From Patiria miniata (Eukaryota > Echinodermata > Asteroidea > Valvatida > Asterinidae), in the NCBI RefSeq assembly GCF_015706575.1, contig NW_024037074.1:124001-188000 (forward strand): 64,000 bases of DNA. The letters are read 5' to 3'. This document shows positions 21,472 to 33,735 of the stretch, one piece after another. A model generated the notes under the pieces. That model did no database searches and was not told where the DNA came from. It saw only the letters and a list, made by a program, of their open reading frames with translations. Position numbers and translations under genes: made by a program. Positions within the stretch are counted from its first letter, which is position 1. Each line of letters starts with the position of its first letter.

Positions 21472-24060
21472 GGCTGGTCACACTGATATGGCGGTGCAGT
21501 CTGGACCTCCAGCTGTACACAGTGCAGCGTATGACTCGTAGCTGTCACAGTTACCCTTTTGTTTTAGGGACTGTGGCTGGAAAGATAAAATGATTAGATT
21601 GCAAACACCAAATAATCACAACAATGGACAAGATCAGTTCTATTTACACAATTATTATTTACAATTTAATTTATAAGTCCACTTCTTCTTGCAGTATTTA
21701 CAATATTTCTCCTTAAGTCATAAAAAGGATTATAAATTTCTCTTAAGTCATAAAATGGATGATTAATGCGGAAAACAACAAAAATATCTCACAAAAAAAC
21801 TATAAGTATTCTTTCTTCTCAGTTTTAAACTCTTAACTTGAAACACAACTGAACCAAAAAAATAGTAATTAAAGGAATATCTGTTTTTACTTTCTGAACA
21901 AATTAAACTCAAACAAGAACGCTAGGTGTGGATACTTTCAAAACCACTTCTACGTTTGTCCACTAAGTCATAAAAAAAGCAATGTACCGGTATACTAACT
22001 TTGGATGTTTTCCAAAGGATCTATTAAAAAACAACAATGACCAGTTAACTACTACTTCCAAATTCAATTTCCAGTCAAATTTGCCAAAAACAAAATACCT
22101 CTTCAATTTATAAATCACAAAAAAACATGTCTTGTAAATCAAGATGATCAAAGAAATCTATCTAAATAGATTTCAATAACAATTAAATGTTATTGCAAAT
22201 AATAAGAAATAATACAGTTCACCGTATTTTAAAACTTTGGTGTTCTGCTGCTGATTTCAGCCTCTCAGTGGTGTTACACTAGAGATGACAGCCCTTCCGG
22301 TGTCCTCTGTCGTCTCTGCGACTCTACCTCAAACTCGACGGTTGCTACTGCATTAATCCACGTCTTGAGCATCCCGGCTCATCAACCATCTACCTCAAAT
22401 TTGCACCTCAGGCTACAGGCTACAAGGGCCAAGGGCCATGGTTTCCTTGTCATTCACGATCTTGGATTCGCTGATCCAGCCGCTCTTGGTCTCAGCTCCA
22501 CACCACTATTTGCCCTTAAGCAGTCTGTAATATCTGCTTCTGCAAGTTGCAGCAAATGCGGCAGCTATACCGGCTTGCAAGAAAGCGCGCGGCTCAGAGG
22601 ATCAAAGCATGACATTGACATCCATGTCTATCAAAAATCAAATGTGCTCTGCAGTGGCACACCCAAAAATCTCTCTTATACCAGCAATCACTGCAAACCA
22701 ACCGTGATACCTAACATTCCGCTTCATTCATTACAACCTCAAGGAATTCAAACACAAAGATTGAGGAAGAATTGGATAAGCTTATTCAATTAAACACAAA
22801 AGGCATTACATGCTATTGGTATGGGTAACACAAAGGAAGAGAATTCTACTGCTCCTGTCAGTCCTGTATTGCTAAACAAAATAGTAGGTTATTTACATGT
22901 TGGCAAAGAAATCCATGGCCCTGTGTAAATAAGAGTCAGAAGTTAATGAATAAACATGAAGAAGTCTACAAGCACATTTGGAAATATATAAAACACTTCA
23001 AATCTAAGGGGAATTCTGACAGTAGCATAGTGTAGTGTAGACTTACCATCGGGTAAACTGTTCGTGTGCTCCGTGCCCTGGCTAGCAACAGACTGATGTG
23101 CTGCGCCTCTTCATGCAAGTATGCCCTCAATGAAAGCGCACTATGCAACTGTTCACGTGACGTGCTTCATAGCAACACTCGTAGCGATGTATGATTTGCA
23201 TTACAATGGGCCCTCTTTAATTAAGCCAGGGTGTCCCGACCTGAAAGCTTATACACAATAACTCACAAAATACATTAATAAAAAATAACAATTTTGCCAA
23301 CATGAAAAGTTACCTCTTGTTAACTGTGGTACTGGAGATGTCTTACAGTTTAATTTGTTTTAATTAAGAGAGTACTTTAAAGAACATTTTCATAACAATT
23401 TAAGAACCATTTAAGAACCTTTTCCAAACAAGTTAAGAATGATTTTAGAATATTTTAAGAGCACTTTAATAACACTTTTAAATTATGGGACGTCTCTAAT
23501 GGGAGCAGTACTCAGAAAGAATAATTTGGGACCTAATGGTTCATTTCTTCTTAAGCTTGGCATTGAAGATGATGTCAAACATCCACATCCTTTTCTGATC
23601 TTGGTTGCTATGCTGGCTGAAACTTGGTGACGATGAAGGTTTTTGTCATCTTGGTAGCAGTCCAGCTCAATGTCTCCTCAAGATCGATGTCTGGCACAAG
23701 CTCACTCCAACTGGTCCCAGTTTTTTTTGATGCTGGACCATTTATTGATACGGCACTCTGGTATGGTCGACTGCTGCATTTTTCTCCTTCAGAACCCACG
23801 TTATGGTGTCGTTCTTTAGTTGGGCCTCACTTGTTTTGATTGGCTCTTCATGTTTTGATTGGCTCTGCATGTAGAGATCCCGCCTGCATGGCTTCTTCTA
23901 CTGGTGACTCGGCCCTAGAGGTGTTGCGTTCGATGCTTGAGGAAGCTGGACAGCAGCTAGCAATTTACGCCTTGTTACACAGTAATTAGGTTTGGGTTTG
24001 GACTGGGTCTACCCGATGTTCCCCAATACCTGTTCCCCAATACCTATATATGTCCCCCAA
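21472..24060. other. Non-coding stretch with a weakly conserved repeat near 23.03-23.2 kb
   Basis: The open frame at 22,365-22,793 (+) has no recognised motif and no splice or start support, so it is not called. About 23,030-23,200 (CCCTGGCTAGCAACAGACT, GCCCTCAATGA, GTGACG, GCTTCATAGCA) is related to about 26,785-26,945, so both are copies of an unnamed repeat. The rest shows nothing recognisable. Confidence 0.5.
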
Positions 24061-24065
24061 AATAC

Positions 24066-24292
24066 TCAGGGTTAGGCTTAGGGTAAGGGTTAGGTTTAGA
24101 TGGTTAGGGTTAGATGGTTAGGGTTTAGGTTAGGGTTAGATGCTTAGGGTTAGATGCTTAGGGTTAGATGGTTAGGTTTAGGTTAGGGTTAGATGCTTAG
24201 GGTTAGATGCTTAGGGTTAGATGCTCAGGGTTAGATGCTTAGGATTAGATGCTTAGGGTTAGATGCTTAGGGTTACATGCAGATGCTTCCAG
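24066..24292 (+). repeat. Interstitial telomere-like repeats (TTAGGG derivatives)
   Basis: The block is dominated by GGGTTAG words. It begins with irregular TTAGGG/TTAGGTTTAG and turns into a regular 13-14 base unit TTAGGGTTAGATGC repeated about eight times. TTAGGG is the ancestral animal telomere repeat, so the array could derive from telomeric DNA or have expanded locally. It runs directly into the gypsy-like fragment at 24,276. Confidence 0.85.
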
Positions 24293-24584
24293 GGTTAGGG
24301 TTGTGGAACATGTAGGTATTGGGCAACATAGGTAGGCACCTGGTTCGGACAATGCCAGACTTGCATAGGTGATAACTCTTTCTTTCCCTTCCTAAATTTG
24401 CGAGAGAACTGACTGATCCCATCCCTGCTGGCATCAGATCGAGTATGTATTGGCCCTCCAGTTGAGAGTAACCCAGGATAGGGGCCTCCTGCAATCCTGT
24501 CTTGAGGGTGTTGAAAGAGCTGTCACACTACTCGTCCCATATGAAATCACGATTCTTCTTGGTTAAACAGTGAACGTAGTGGCC
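24276..24584 (-). pseudogene. Gypsy-type retrotransposon RNase H fragment, copy 1
   Basis: On the minus strand, broken frames show the order expected at the RT/RNase H junction of Ty3/gypsy elements: a LQEAPILGY block, an ILD followed by D-A-S in a shifted frame, and EGKERVITYASLALSEPG in a third frame. At least two frameshifts and one in-frame stop disable it. An almost identical copy lies at 25,773-26,083. Confidence 0.72.
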
Positions 24585-24589
24585 GTGCT

Positions 24590-24835
24590 TGTAGTGAGTG
24601 TATCTCGTTCTTCCAGTAGGAAGAAGACTTCGAAAAGTTCCTCACAAAGGTTTGAATGGTCTTTGTATGTTTGAAGGGTTTGTTTTGCATGAGGTATGCA
24701 ATTCTCATTCGTCTTTGGTAGTGGTTTGGCCGGAGTGGGAACAAAGTTTAAATCTTTACTCAGGGCTGTTTTCTCTGATGTGGAGATGGATAGCTTATGA
24801 TAGGTTGAATATAACGTGTTCATTGTTTTTGTTTT
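24590..24835 (-). pseudogene. N-terminal Penelope-like RT fragment
   Basis: The minus frame reads LSISTSEKTALSKDLNFVPT and then PAKPLPKTNE. LSKGLNFVPTP is a hallmark of the N-terminal part of Penelope-like and related reverse transcriptases. Only about 80 codons remain. It directly abuts the gypsy fragment. Confidence 0.55.
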
Positions 24836-25276
24836 TGGCCAAATAAGCTCGGGATTGGGTTTTATTTACTCGGTGGAGTTCCATGTGAACTTTACAAGGA
24901 AGCTTGAAATATTTGAAATGATATGTATTGTAGGTTGTGTTTCCAGATGTCGAAGGAGTTGACAGTTTCATTCTTGTCCAAACACCATTGTTTTGTTACT
25001 CGATGTGAACTGGCCATGGTGATTGGAAGGGTAAGGACACTCTTGTTGGTAAAAACTGAAAGTTAGTGTTATTACGCAGCTGTAGTATCAGCTGGCTAGC
25101 TGTTCACCTGTTTGTGAATGATGCACCGGGTCGGAAGTCCAAATGTAGCACTCAAAGTCGGCGGTTTGTTGTGACCAGTCCTTTTATGAGCTGAAAAGTG
25201 CATGGAAATGTTTCCAACGTTGCCACCATGCCACTATAGTAGTTGAATGGGGGATACCACATGAATGAATCACCAT

Positions 25277-25772
25277 TGCAGGCCTGCACCAGAGACGGGT
25301 ACTAATACATGTACCGTTGAAAAGTGTTATTTAGCTAAATCATATTTTTGTTGTGTGATTTATATCTTGCAGACACTTTGCGTCCACAATTTAAGTCTTT
25401 ACAATTTGCAATAATTAGGTTTTGCCCTTCACCGACATATAACCACTGTCTACTCGGTGTGTTACACCCGAGTAAAAGTTAAACAACCTCACGTGCTTGG
25501 TGGTCGAGTGGTAAGACGTCTGCTCAACAAAGCAGAAGGTTGTGGGTTCGATTCCCACCCGAGTGCTTTTGCTGACTTTCACTCAGGTTGAACACACTGA
25601 GTATACAGTGTTTGTACGTCGATGAAGGACAAAACCTAATATTGATGCAAATTCTATCTTATGAATAGTCTTTGCTACTTGATATGAACACTCCCCGATA
25701 GAAACAATACATGACACTCATTTGAAAATCCTCTGTACAGGCCTGGCATATCTTTTAAAAGTAAAGGCCTCA
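25277..25772. mobile_element. 496-base element with a central tRNA-like inverted-repeat module, copy A
   Basis: Near-identical to copy B at 30,486-30,982, from TGCAGGCCTGCACCAGAGA to TTTTAAAAGTAAAGGCCTCA. The core 25,414-25,640 begins ATTAGGTTTTGCCCTTCACC and ends GATGAAGGACAAAACCTAAT, an inverted repeat of about 60 bases around a tRNA-like sequence. Gypsy copy 2 starts immediately at its right edge. Confidence 0.85.
25494..25565 (+). other. tRNA-like core, copy A
   Basis: Box A TGGTCGAGTGG, box B GGTTCGATTCC, perfect T stem GTGGG/CCCAC, and acceptor TGCTTGG pairing with CCGAGTG when wobbles are allowed. The anticodon-type stem TCTGC/GCAGA closes an 8-base loop TCAACAAA. The oversize loop and the repetitive context argue against a functional tRNA. 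Pol III transcription is possible. Confidence 0.65.
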
Positions 25773-26083
25773 GATGCAGATGCTTCCAGGGTTAGGGTTG
25801 TGGAACATGTAGGTATTGGGCAACATAGGTAGGCACCTGGTTCGGACAATGCCAGACTTGCATAGGTGATAACTCTTTCTTTCCCTTCCTAAATTTGCGA
25901 GAGAACTGACTGATCCCATCCCTGCTGGCATCAGATTGAGTATGTATTGGCCCTCCAGTTGAGAGTAACCCAGGATAGTGGCCTCCTGCAATCCTGTCTT
26001 GAGGGTGTTGAAAGAGCTGTCACACTACTCGTCCCATATGAAATCACGATTCTTCTTGGTTAAACAGTGAACGTAGTGGCCGA
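25773..26083 (-). pseudogene. Gypsy-type RNase H fragment, copy 2
   Basis: Direct duplicate of 24,276-24,584 with very few differences (a C/T and a G/T change near 25,937 and 25,979). It keeps the same frameshifts and the same stop, so the decay came before the duplication. It ends at the same GTGGCC as copy 1. Confidence 0.75.
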
Positions 26084-26129
26084 AGGGGGGATACCACATG
26101 TTGAATGGGGGATACCACATGAATGAATC

Positions 26130-26530
26130 ACGGTCAAGTACCTCCCTCTCTCTTCAGTCCGATGGCGCAATTTGCGCTCAGTGGCCATTACTAGTCTACG
26201 CCAACAATCTTGATCCACTGCTGATCTTGATGCTGCTGCAAGTCCCTGTCTAGTCCACTGCTTTATGTCGTTGGTTCCATGATGTTGTTGGATGACGTCT
26301 CTTCCCATAGACCAATCCCTGGATTATTTCTTTGTCGATTCCTTCGCGGCGCATGACGTGGCCAAAGAAATGCATCTTCCGCACAGCCATCTGTTGTCTC
26401 AGCATCAACTCACTCCCTGTGGTATCCAATACCCAGCGGTTGGTCCTCCTCTCCATCCACGACACTCGGAGAACGCGTCTGTATGCCCAGATCTCAAAGG
26501 CATCCACTCTACGCTAGTCTGCCCTTGGAC
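26130..26530 (-). pseudogene. LINE C-terminal fragment (endonuclease/RT type)
   Basis: Minus frames give FEIWAYRRVLRVSWMERRTN, then FFGHVMRREGIDKEII and, in a shifted frame, LAAASRSAVDQDCWRRLV. This is the typical tail of non-LTR retrotransposon polyproteins (WCYRRML.I.W, LGHVMR, GLAAASRAA.DR..WR). At least one frameshift; 5' truncated. Confidence 0.75.
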
Positions 26531-26539
26531 TCACAACCA

Positions 26540-29500
26540 TAGGAAGCTATAGCTATAAATAGTGACACACACATGTTACAATAACAATATAATAATATAA
26601 AGGACATCAATACAGTGAAATAGTAAATTATAAGAATTATGCACAGAAGATACATGTGCCACAATATTGCACTATAATACAAAACAAAACAAGAAAAAAA
26701 AACATGTTCACATCACAAAATCCCCACATTCTTAAAAAAGTAAAATATACTGAAAGAACAGAACAAGGATTAAAAATGACGGGCCTGGTGTGCTATTACC
26801 CCGATTTGAGTCTATGCAGCACTCTGTTCCCTGGCTAGCAACAGACTAATGCGCAACGCCTCTTTTTCCCACAAGTACGCCCTCAATGATCGTGCGCTAC
26901 CAAACTGAAAAGGTGACGCGCTTCATAGCAGCACTTCACATGCTTTATAGTTGTCAACTCTAATATGTCGGAATCTACATGTATACTGTATACTCACCAG
27001 CTTAACTTTGCAAATAAAAAAAATGGATGTAAAAATTTCGTTGGAATAATTCCTTTGGCAATGAAGGGGGGGGGGGTAATGTTACTGCAAAAATAGATTT
27101 AACATTAATGCCACCATACTCTGTGTGCCTCAGGGTTTCATCAAAATGTAATTTGGAAACTGTTCTCTGATTATTTCATTTAAACACGATATAGACCTAC
27201 CTTGACAAATAAAAATGGTAATCTAATTCTTCTCACATATGGATCATGTGCCAACTTTCTAACCATAAATATTTTACATTCTTCAATTACCGACTATCAA
27301 AAACCATTGAAAATACCAGTAAAATGTGAAATTATTCTTTTAAATTAGAAAACTCTGGAAATGTTTGAATAATATAGTACTCAAGTTATTACTCGTATGC
27401 ATATATGTTATTGATAATTCATAGCATAATATGGTAATATTTATTGTCCTTTCATAGTCAACTTGAATATGTCCGAGTCAATACTTTATACTCATCAGCT
27501 TAACTTTGAAAGTTTAGTTGCATGTGAATATTGCATGGGAATAATACTGAAGGTAATGATGAAGGATTAACGTTACTGCGAGCATTGATTAGATGAGATC
27601 AATATGCCACCATACTCTTTGAAAATATATTAAAAATGACATTTTACTATATTAGAGTATTGGTATACAGAACAGGTCTTAATATATACATGTAGGACAC
27701 TTAAGTTGGGATTTGCTTTCTCTGACGATCAAATTGCTTGAGAGTCAACAAATTCAAATCAATGTTGACTCCAATGAAACTTCAGCATAGTGCCAAACGC
27801 CAAATTGAATGTCAGTTGGAAGACCACCTTACCACTGGCCAGTTGTTTGGTGGTTTGCTATATTATTTTACAAGGGCACACTAATCAGTATTCACAGCCT
27901 TTTACAATCCCACAAGGACAAGCAGGACCTGAAGTGCAGACTTGGAGAATCTGCTGCGAATGTGGTGAAGTGCAAGACATCACCTACGGGACTCGGTGAA
28001 TAAAGATCCCTTGGCAAATATGGGATAGTGATAAACTGCCCAACCTGGCACCAGCAAGGATCTATTTACAGCAAGCTGACACTGGTTCCTATAGCTGAGC
28101 CACCTCTAAGATATCGACATCCTGGTGGTGACATGTTTTAGCCCATCCTCACTGGACAGTCCGATGGGTCACCTATACCCAAGGACTCGGCACCCATAGC
28201 AATGTGTCCCCACTTTAGCAAGCCTACGGGTCTTCTATACCCATGGCATCTTACTCCTGTGCTGGGCCCAGGGACAATAGACCTTCTTCGTTTACCTTCA
28301 CTGGAGGAGCAGTTATGATTGACTGTACTCTGTGAGGAGCATCTCCATAGCCAAGGAGTCAGGAGTCATCCAGCCCTCAAGGATAGCCCAGCTTCTCTCG
28401 TCTCATTAGCATCTCCTGTCACTGATGATGCACAGAATGGAGACCAGGAGTCATGGAAACACGAACTTGTCCCAATTGCAGTTGCTAGGTAAGACTGTGC
28501 CATACTTTTTAATCATTCTTAAAAGAAAAATCTCTCAAGAAAAATGTGTAATTCCCATGGTGACAACTTATCTGAATAACACAGTGCTTGTTGGCCTCTA
28601 CTTTTGAATGCCCTCATGTAAAGTTGTTTTTGTCCTGTGGATTAATTGTCTTGGTCCTGTGGATTACTTGTCGTGACTTTGAAACATTGCAAATCACAAT
28701 ACGCATCTAGTCAATATCTATGTTCGTTCATTTTCCTGCCAACTAAGTTGGCATGTAAACAGTAAAAACATGATATTTTTTCCATCGTAAACTATGTACC
28801 TTTCCACCCAGCACTTTGTCCAGTCTGGAAGCTGGCTGCCCTTATATGCTTGTACCTCTTTCCTGTTTGAATCAATCTTTCACTTTGATTCACTCAGGCC
28901 ACTTTTTCCCCCTGTGTCCCTTTCTGTTGCCTTGATGAATTTGCCCTGCTAGTGTGTCATTATGTAGGTTGTGTTGCCTGACAAAATGACCAAGTGGCCA
29001 TATTCAAGGGAAAGTGTCACTGTTGCTGTTAGGCATACAGAGTGCATACTCCCATAAATATCACTTTCAAACAAACGTTTGATCTGAAGTGTAAAATCTC
29101 TTTAAAATGCTAATTAAACCAAACTATGTCATCCGTCACTGACCAAATCTTGGTCAGCAACAATGTTTTCTGTAAAGTTACTGGACAAGCATTATCAGAT
29201 AGTGATTTTTCTGTGGCTTATATCTCTTCTCTTTTATACAACTGCAACTTCTCAGAGAGTTCTATGTACATGTCAACCATTGCAAGAATGTAAAAAAAAA
29301 GAGTTTTTAATCGGGTTTTAAACAATTGTGTAACATGGTGCACAACTTAAAAACAAAATGAAAGAAAAGTTAGTATCACTTGATAAAAGAAGTCATTTGT
29401 GGAAGTCCCCCTCCCTATTTTTCACGTAAAACACCTCATAGTTAGGATTGAATGATAAAGATCTAATTTCCTATTAGTGAGAATATTTTTCTAGCTAAAG

Positions 29501-30405
29501 CTGTAATATGAAATGTTTGTTGTGTGGTGTATGAACATATGAAGAGTGTATTTCCAAAATGCGATATACGCCATTTTCTTCCCTTTGAGAATCCTACTCT
29601 CCCCTGGCTGCCCAAAAGCACTTTATAGCTGTTACACAGGGTGTGCATAAAAAAATGCATCAGTTACAAAAACTGTGCTTAAATAAACAATCAAGGAGCT
29701 ATGATGATATAAGCTTTGGTAGTGTGTATAGCACTTGACCATCAGCTTTAATTTGAGACCAATTGCAATTTATGTTCTTCCGAATGGCTGAGCAATTTTT
29801 TTTTAACTGATGATTTTTATATCTGTCATTCAATATAATTAACCCATTAGCATCTTGGTCTGTATTTTATTACAGTGTATTTATTCACTGAAAAAAATTA
29901 ATCATAGGGTGCCTTTTAAGTAGCTCACTGGGATCGACTCTGTAAAGGGAGACGTTAACTACTGTATGACAGCCGGACTAATCAAACATTCAACCGTGGG
30001 CCATCACGATCCTCACGTGATGTCCGTACAAAATGCCCATTTCAGACTGGGTGTTAAGTTTGAGATTTACTGCTTTTTAGAGAGTTGCAAAAGTAAAATG
30101 TTGGGCTGGAATTACAGCCTCTAAAGTTGAAATTAACTACATAAATAATTACCCTTTTGCTTGAAATAAGTTGATTTTTGGGTCCGCTCGACATTTTTGC
30201 CGTCTAGCCGCCAAATTTGTTCGTTTCTTGAAATGAACAACACTTGTATGCATGGGACCTGTTTCCACCACTGAGTTTGGTCCTTGAGCAGTTTCTGTGG
30301 TGGCTGACTCGAGACGTTGGAGCGAATTGAACAGCAAGGGGTTAACCTGAGACATCGATCCGGGTGAGCTACATGTACATTGTACTCGAATGTACCCTAA
30401 GAGTG
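26540..30405. other. Non-coding stretch with weak duplicated repeats
   Basis: About 26,960-27,140 and 27,460-27,620 are diverged relatives (ATATGTC, ACTCA(C/T)CAGCTTAACTTTG, GTTACTGC, ATGCCACCATACTCT). A GGGGGGGGGG tract lies at about 27,066. The frames at 27,790-28,003 and 28,425-28,607 show no domain. A possible short exon (about 28,412-28,490, between an AG and a GTAAGA) could not be linked to anything. Confidence 0.45.
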
Positions 30406-30475
30406 CTAGGGCAGTTTTGGTGCTACAGTGAGTAACAGGCAGGGCAGTTTTGGGCGCTACAGTGACTAAAAGTTA
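30406..30475 (-). repeat. Two-unit relative of the 35.5-kb AAAACTGCC minisatellite
   Basis: On the minus strand CACTGTAGCGCCCAAAACTG and CACTGTAGCACCAAAACTGC occur in tandem. These resemble the unit CACTGTAGTGTCCAAAACTG at 35.55-35.79 kb. Confidence 0.7.
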
Positions 30476-30485
30476 AAATAAAATA

Positions 30486-30982
30486 TGCAGGCCTGCACCA
30501 GAGATGGGTGCTAATACATGTACCTTTGAAAAGGTGTTATTTAGCTAAATCATATTTTTGTTGTGTGATTTATATTTGGCATACATTTTGCTTTCACAAT
30601 TTAAGTCTTTACAATTTGCAATAATTAGGTTTTGCCCTTCGCCGACATATAACCACTGTCTACTCGGTGTGTTACACCCGAGTGAAAGTTAAACAACCTC
30701 ACGTGCTTGGTGGTCGAGTGGTAAGACGTCTGCTCAACAAAGCAGAAGGTTGTGGGTTCGATTCCCACCCGAGTGCTTTTGCTGACTTTCACTCAGGTTG
30801 AACACACTGAGTATACAGTGTTTGTTCGTCGATGAAGGACAAAACCTAATATTGATGCAAATTCTATCTTATGAATAGTCTTTGCTACTTGATATGAACA
30901 CTCTCTGATAGAAACGGTACATGACACTCATTTGAAAATGCTCTGTACAGGCCTGGCATATCTTTTAAAAGTAAAGGCCTCA
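30486..30982. mobile_element. 497-base element with a central tRNA-like inverted-repeat module, copy B
   Basis: Near-identical to copy A at 25,277-25,772. The right edge TAAAGGCCTCA is followed by unrelated sequence, so the shared end defines the element boundary. The tRNA-like core is at 30,704-30,775. Confidence 0.85.
30704..30775 (+). other. tRNA-like core, copy B
   Basis: Identical to the core at 25,494-25,565: box A, box B, perfect T stem and an 8-base anticodon-type loop. It is followed by CTTTTG, a weak Pol III terminator. Confidence 0.65.
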
Positions 30983-33029
30983 TTGGCCTACATGTAGGTT
31001 GGAAGTAACATGGCTTGACAGGATCATTTGCAAGTACTCAAAAATTTGCCTTTTGAAATAACCTGTTAAATAAAAGCACAAATTGTGTACATTCATGATC
31101 TTTAAAAGATACATGACACTTGAGCTGAAAAGTCAGCCATTTTATTTACATTTCTGTTATTGCAAATGATGCTATTGGCCTTTCAAGATAGCTTTTGCTA
31201 TTGGTTTTAATTTCTGTTGAAAAGCACTGATTATACAGTGCCAGTAATTATAGTATACAAATAATGAATATTTGTGAGTGCAATGGTGAGAATAATTTCA
31301 ATAGTGGAATGGAACTTTTCATTTGTCACCGAATGGAATTATTCTTACCACTGCACGAACGTGAAACATTCATTATTTGTAAAATATAAATTATCCTGAT
31401 GCAAATTCCATCAAAAGTCAAATACTGACAAAGTGTAATTTTTCTAATGATGAATGGAAAGAGAGCCCACATGTTTGCAATTGTAGTGGCTTGGTGTAAG
31501 AGTATGGTGTTGTAATTGTAACAGCCCTTGGGTATGTTGCAGTTAGAATGTTAAGTGGATTGCACCAGAATTCCTGGTGTCAGTTTTACAGGACAAAAAG
31601 TAATGACAAAACTCTTCAATGAAAAGTATGCTAACATACAGTAGTCTGCTTTTACAAATATGTCTAAAAATAGGGAAATTGTTTAAACTGTATGTTGACC
31701 AGTATAGCTCAGCATGTCAATGCAATACTGTGTATTTACTCATGTAGGGCATTTATTGCTCAAGATGCATGGCACTCAAACACAAAGCTGAAGGTACCAT
31801 GGAGCACTTGGTCTTGGTAAAACACCACGCCCCACACAACAGGAGTCTTACAATATTGATCCAATTTTGTACCAGAGCCCATCTGCCCATTCACTGCTTG
31901 TACACGTTATACCGTGGTCAATGCAGGGTACATTGAAAATCAAAGTGGGATAGCAGTGGCACCCAAGTCATATTTAAGAGGATGACCTCCTTGGTGTGTG
32001 CAAGATACAATTATTACACATTATTGATGTGCAATGCCGTACATTTATTTATTTGTTGGCAAGATGGCTTTTGTGCCAAAAGTAAGCCACTACTTCCTGC
32101 ATCTTGGTGCCAAGACATGATATAACTGTGCGTTTATTTCGGTGTAAAGTAAAAACTTTACCCTTGGTTAAAGCCAAATTTATCAGATTTATAAATAAAT
32201 GCAAATGTGAACATGTATGATCCGGCAAGGATTCTAAAGAGTAATTTAATAAGCAGTGAATGCAGCTGTGTCATTGCAATTGCTTCTTCAGGGAGTTTGG
32301 ACCCTTCCCGTGCCGATCCCCAGGTCCAACTGACTCAGTCGCTAGTACCTGATAATAAAAAGGGTCTCGATCTCAGGGTGACAAGTTTACAGTGCAGTGG
32401 AAACGATCATAGGTGAACTTTGCGCCATCCCTGATCAACACGAGGCATTGATGCACGGTGGAATATTTGTCTCTAAAGAAACACAGCAGAGCTGTTCACG
32501 TACAGTTTAAGTTAGCAGGGAAATGACAGTGACAGCTCATCAGATCCTGGTCGACTTTTACCCGTATTATGCAGCAGAACACCTGCAGTATTAGAAATCC
32601 AGGATAAGCCTTACTGGATGATATGCAAGAAACTTGGCATAAACACCTGCAGACTCAACTAGGCCTGAAGTGATTGCAAGTAGTACAAGCTGCCCCTTGC
32701 TGTACATACGCCTAGTGAGATGGTTGTTTTTCCCCGAGTTGTCACATCGGTAATCCTGCCTAACCTCCACTAACGGTGTAACAGATAAGCATCTAGTTGG
32801 CCGTTTAAAGATGTCTGTATCCTAGGATACATGTACTTCAAAGCCAGAGATGATGTACATCAGAGATTCTGCCATTGAAGTAGCTCAATAAAAACTGTAC
32901 GTGGACATGTTTTCTTGAGCTGTAGAGATGTTGCAGAGACTCTGCTTAAAAATGGAAACTTTGCAGCAGAACATGGAATACCTGCATGTCGATGATTTTG
33001 TTCTGATAATGTTTTCTGAGCTCGTTTGC
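30983..33029. other. Non-coding stretch
   Basis: Nothing recognisable except a short segment at about 32,290-32,400 that may be a diverged relative of the 33-kb repeats (shared GACTCAG and GTGCAGTGGAAACG-like words). Confidence 0.45.
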
Positions 33030-33735
33030 ATGGCAGTGACTGGTCTCATTATCCTCAAGTATTGCAGCGGGATATCTGATACAGCAGCTTTGTGTATGTC
33101 CTGGGTTAGTTTGAGCTGTGGGTCACCCTGCATAAATCCGCTGAACCTGAAACTTTGCAGCTGTGATAGTGATATTTTCTGATGAGCTCTTCAGCATTAC
33201 AGAGACTCAGCTAGATCGAGACCCTGAAGCAATGCAGTGGCACTTGGCATAAAGGCGAGATGCTTGTAATTAGCAGAGAGTTTAAAAGAGGAGGTGCCTG
33301 ATCCTTGGAATAACCCAACATCAGGGTGACAGTGGGGTATCAGTATCTGGCTGTCGGTGAAGGCAGTGTTTTGGCTCATTATCCTCAAGTATTGCAGCGG
33401 GACATCTGATACAGCAGCTTTGTGCATGTCCTAGGTTCATTTGAGCTGTGGGTCTGGGTCACTCTGCAGAAATCCGCCGAACCTGAAACTTTGCAGCAGG
33501 ACTTGGCATAGATGATCAAGGATTCAGCTCTGATAATGATATTTTCTGATGAACTCTTCAGCAGTACAGAGACTCGGCTGGATCAAGACCCTTAAACAAT
33601 GCAGTGGCACTTGGCATAAAAGCGAGATGCTTGTAATCAGCGTAGAGTTAAAAAGAGGAGGTGCCTGATCCTTGGAATAACCCAACATCAGGGTGACAGT
33701 GGGGTATCAGTATCTGGCTGTCGGTGAAGGCGTAA
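33030..33735 (+). repeat. Two-copy tandem repeat, period about 350 bases, with a third partial copy
   Basis: Block 1 (ATTATCCTCAAGTATTGCAG ... GAACCTGAAACTTTGCAGC) occurs at about 33,049 and 33,380. Block 2 (TGATGA(G/A)CTCTTCAGCA ... GGCTGTCGGTGAAGGC) occurs at about 33,181-33,369 and 33,546-33,731. The copies are about 90 percent alike by eye. A fragment of block 2 (AACCCAACATCAGGGTGACA ... CTGTCGGTGAAGGCG) recurs at about 35,130-35,202. Confidence 0.85.

Noticed and set aside
22365..22793. 142-residue plus-strand open frame
   Set aside because: No recognisable motif, no splice or poly(A) support, and composition compatible with chance.
25494..25565. Functional tRNA gene
   Set aside because: The anticodon-type loop has 8 bases and the sequence is the core of a dispersed element present in near-identical copies.
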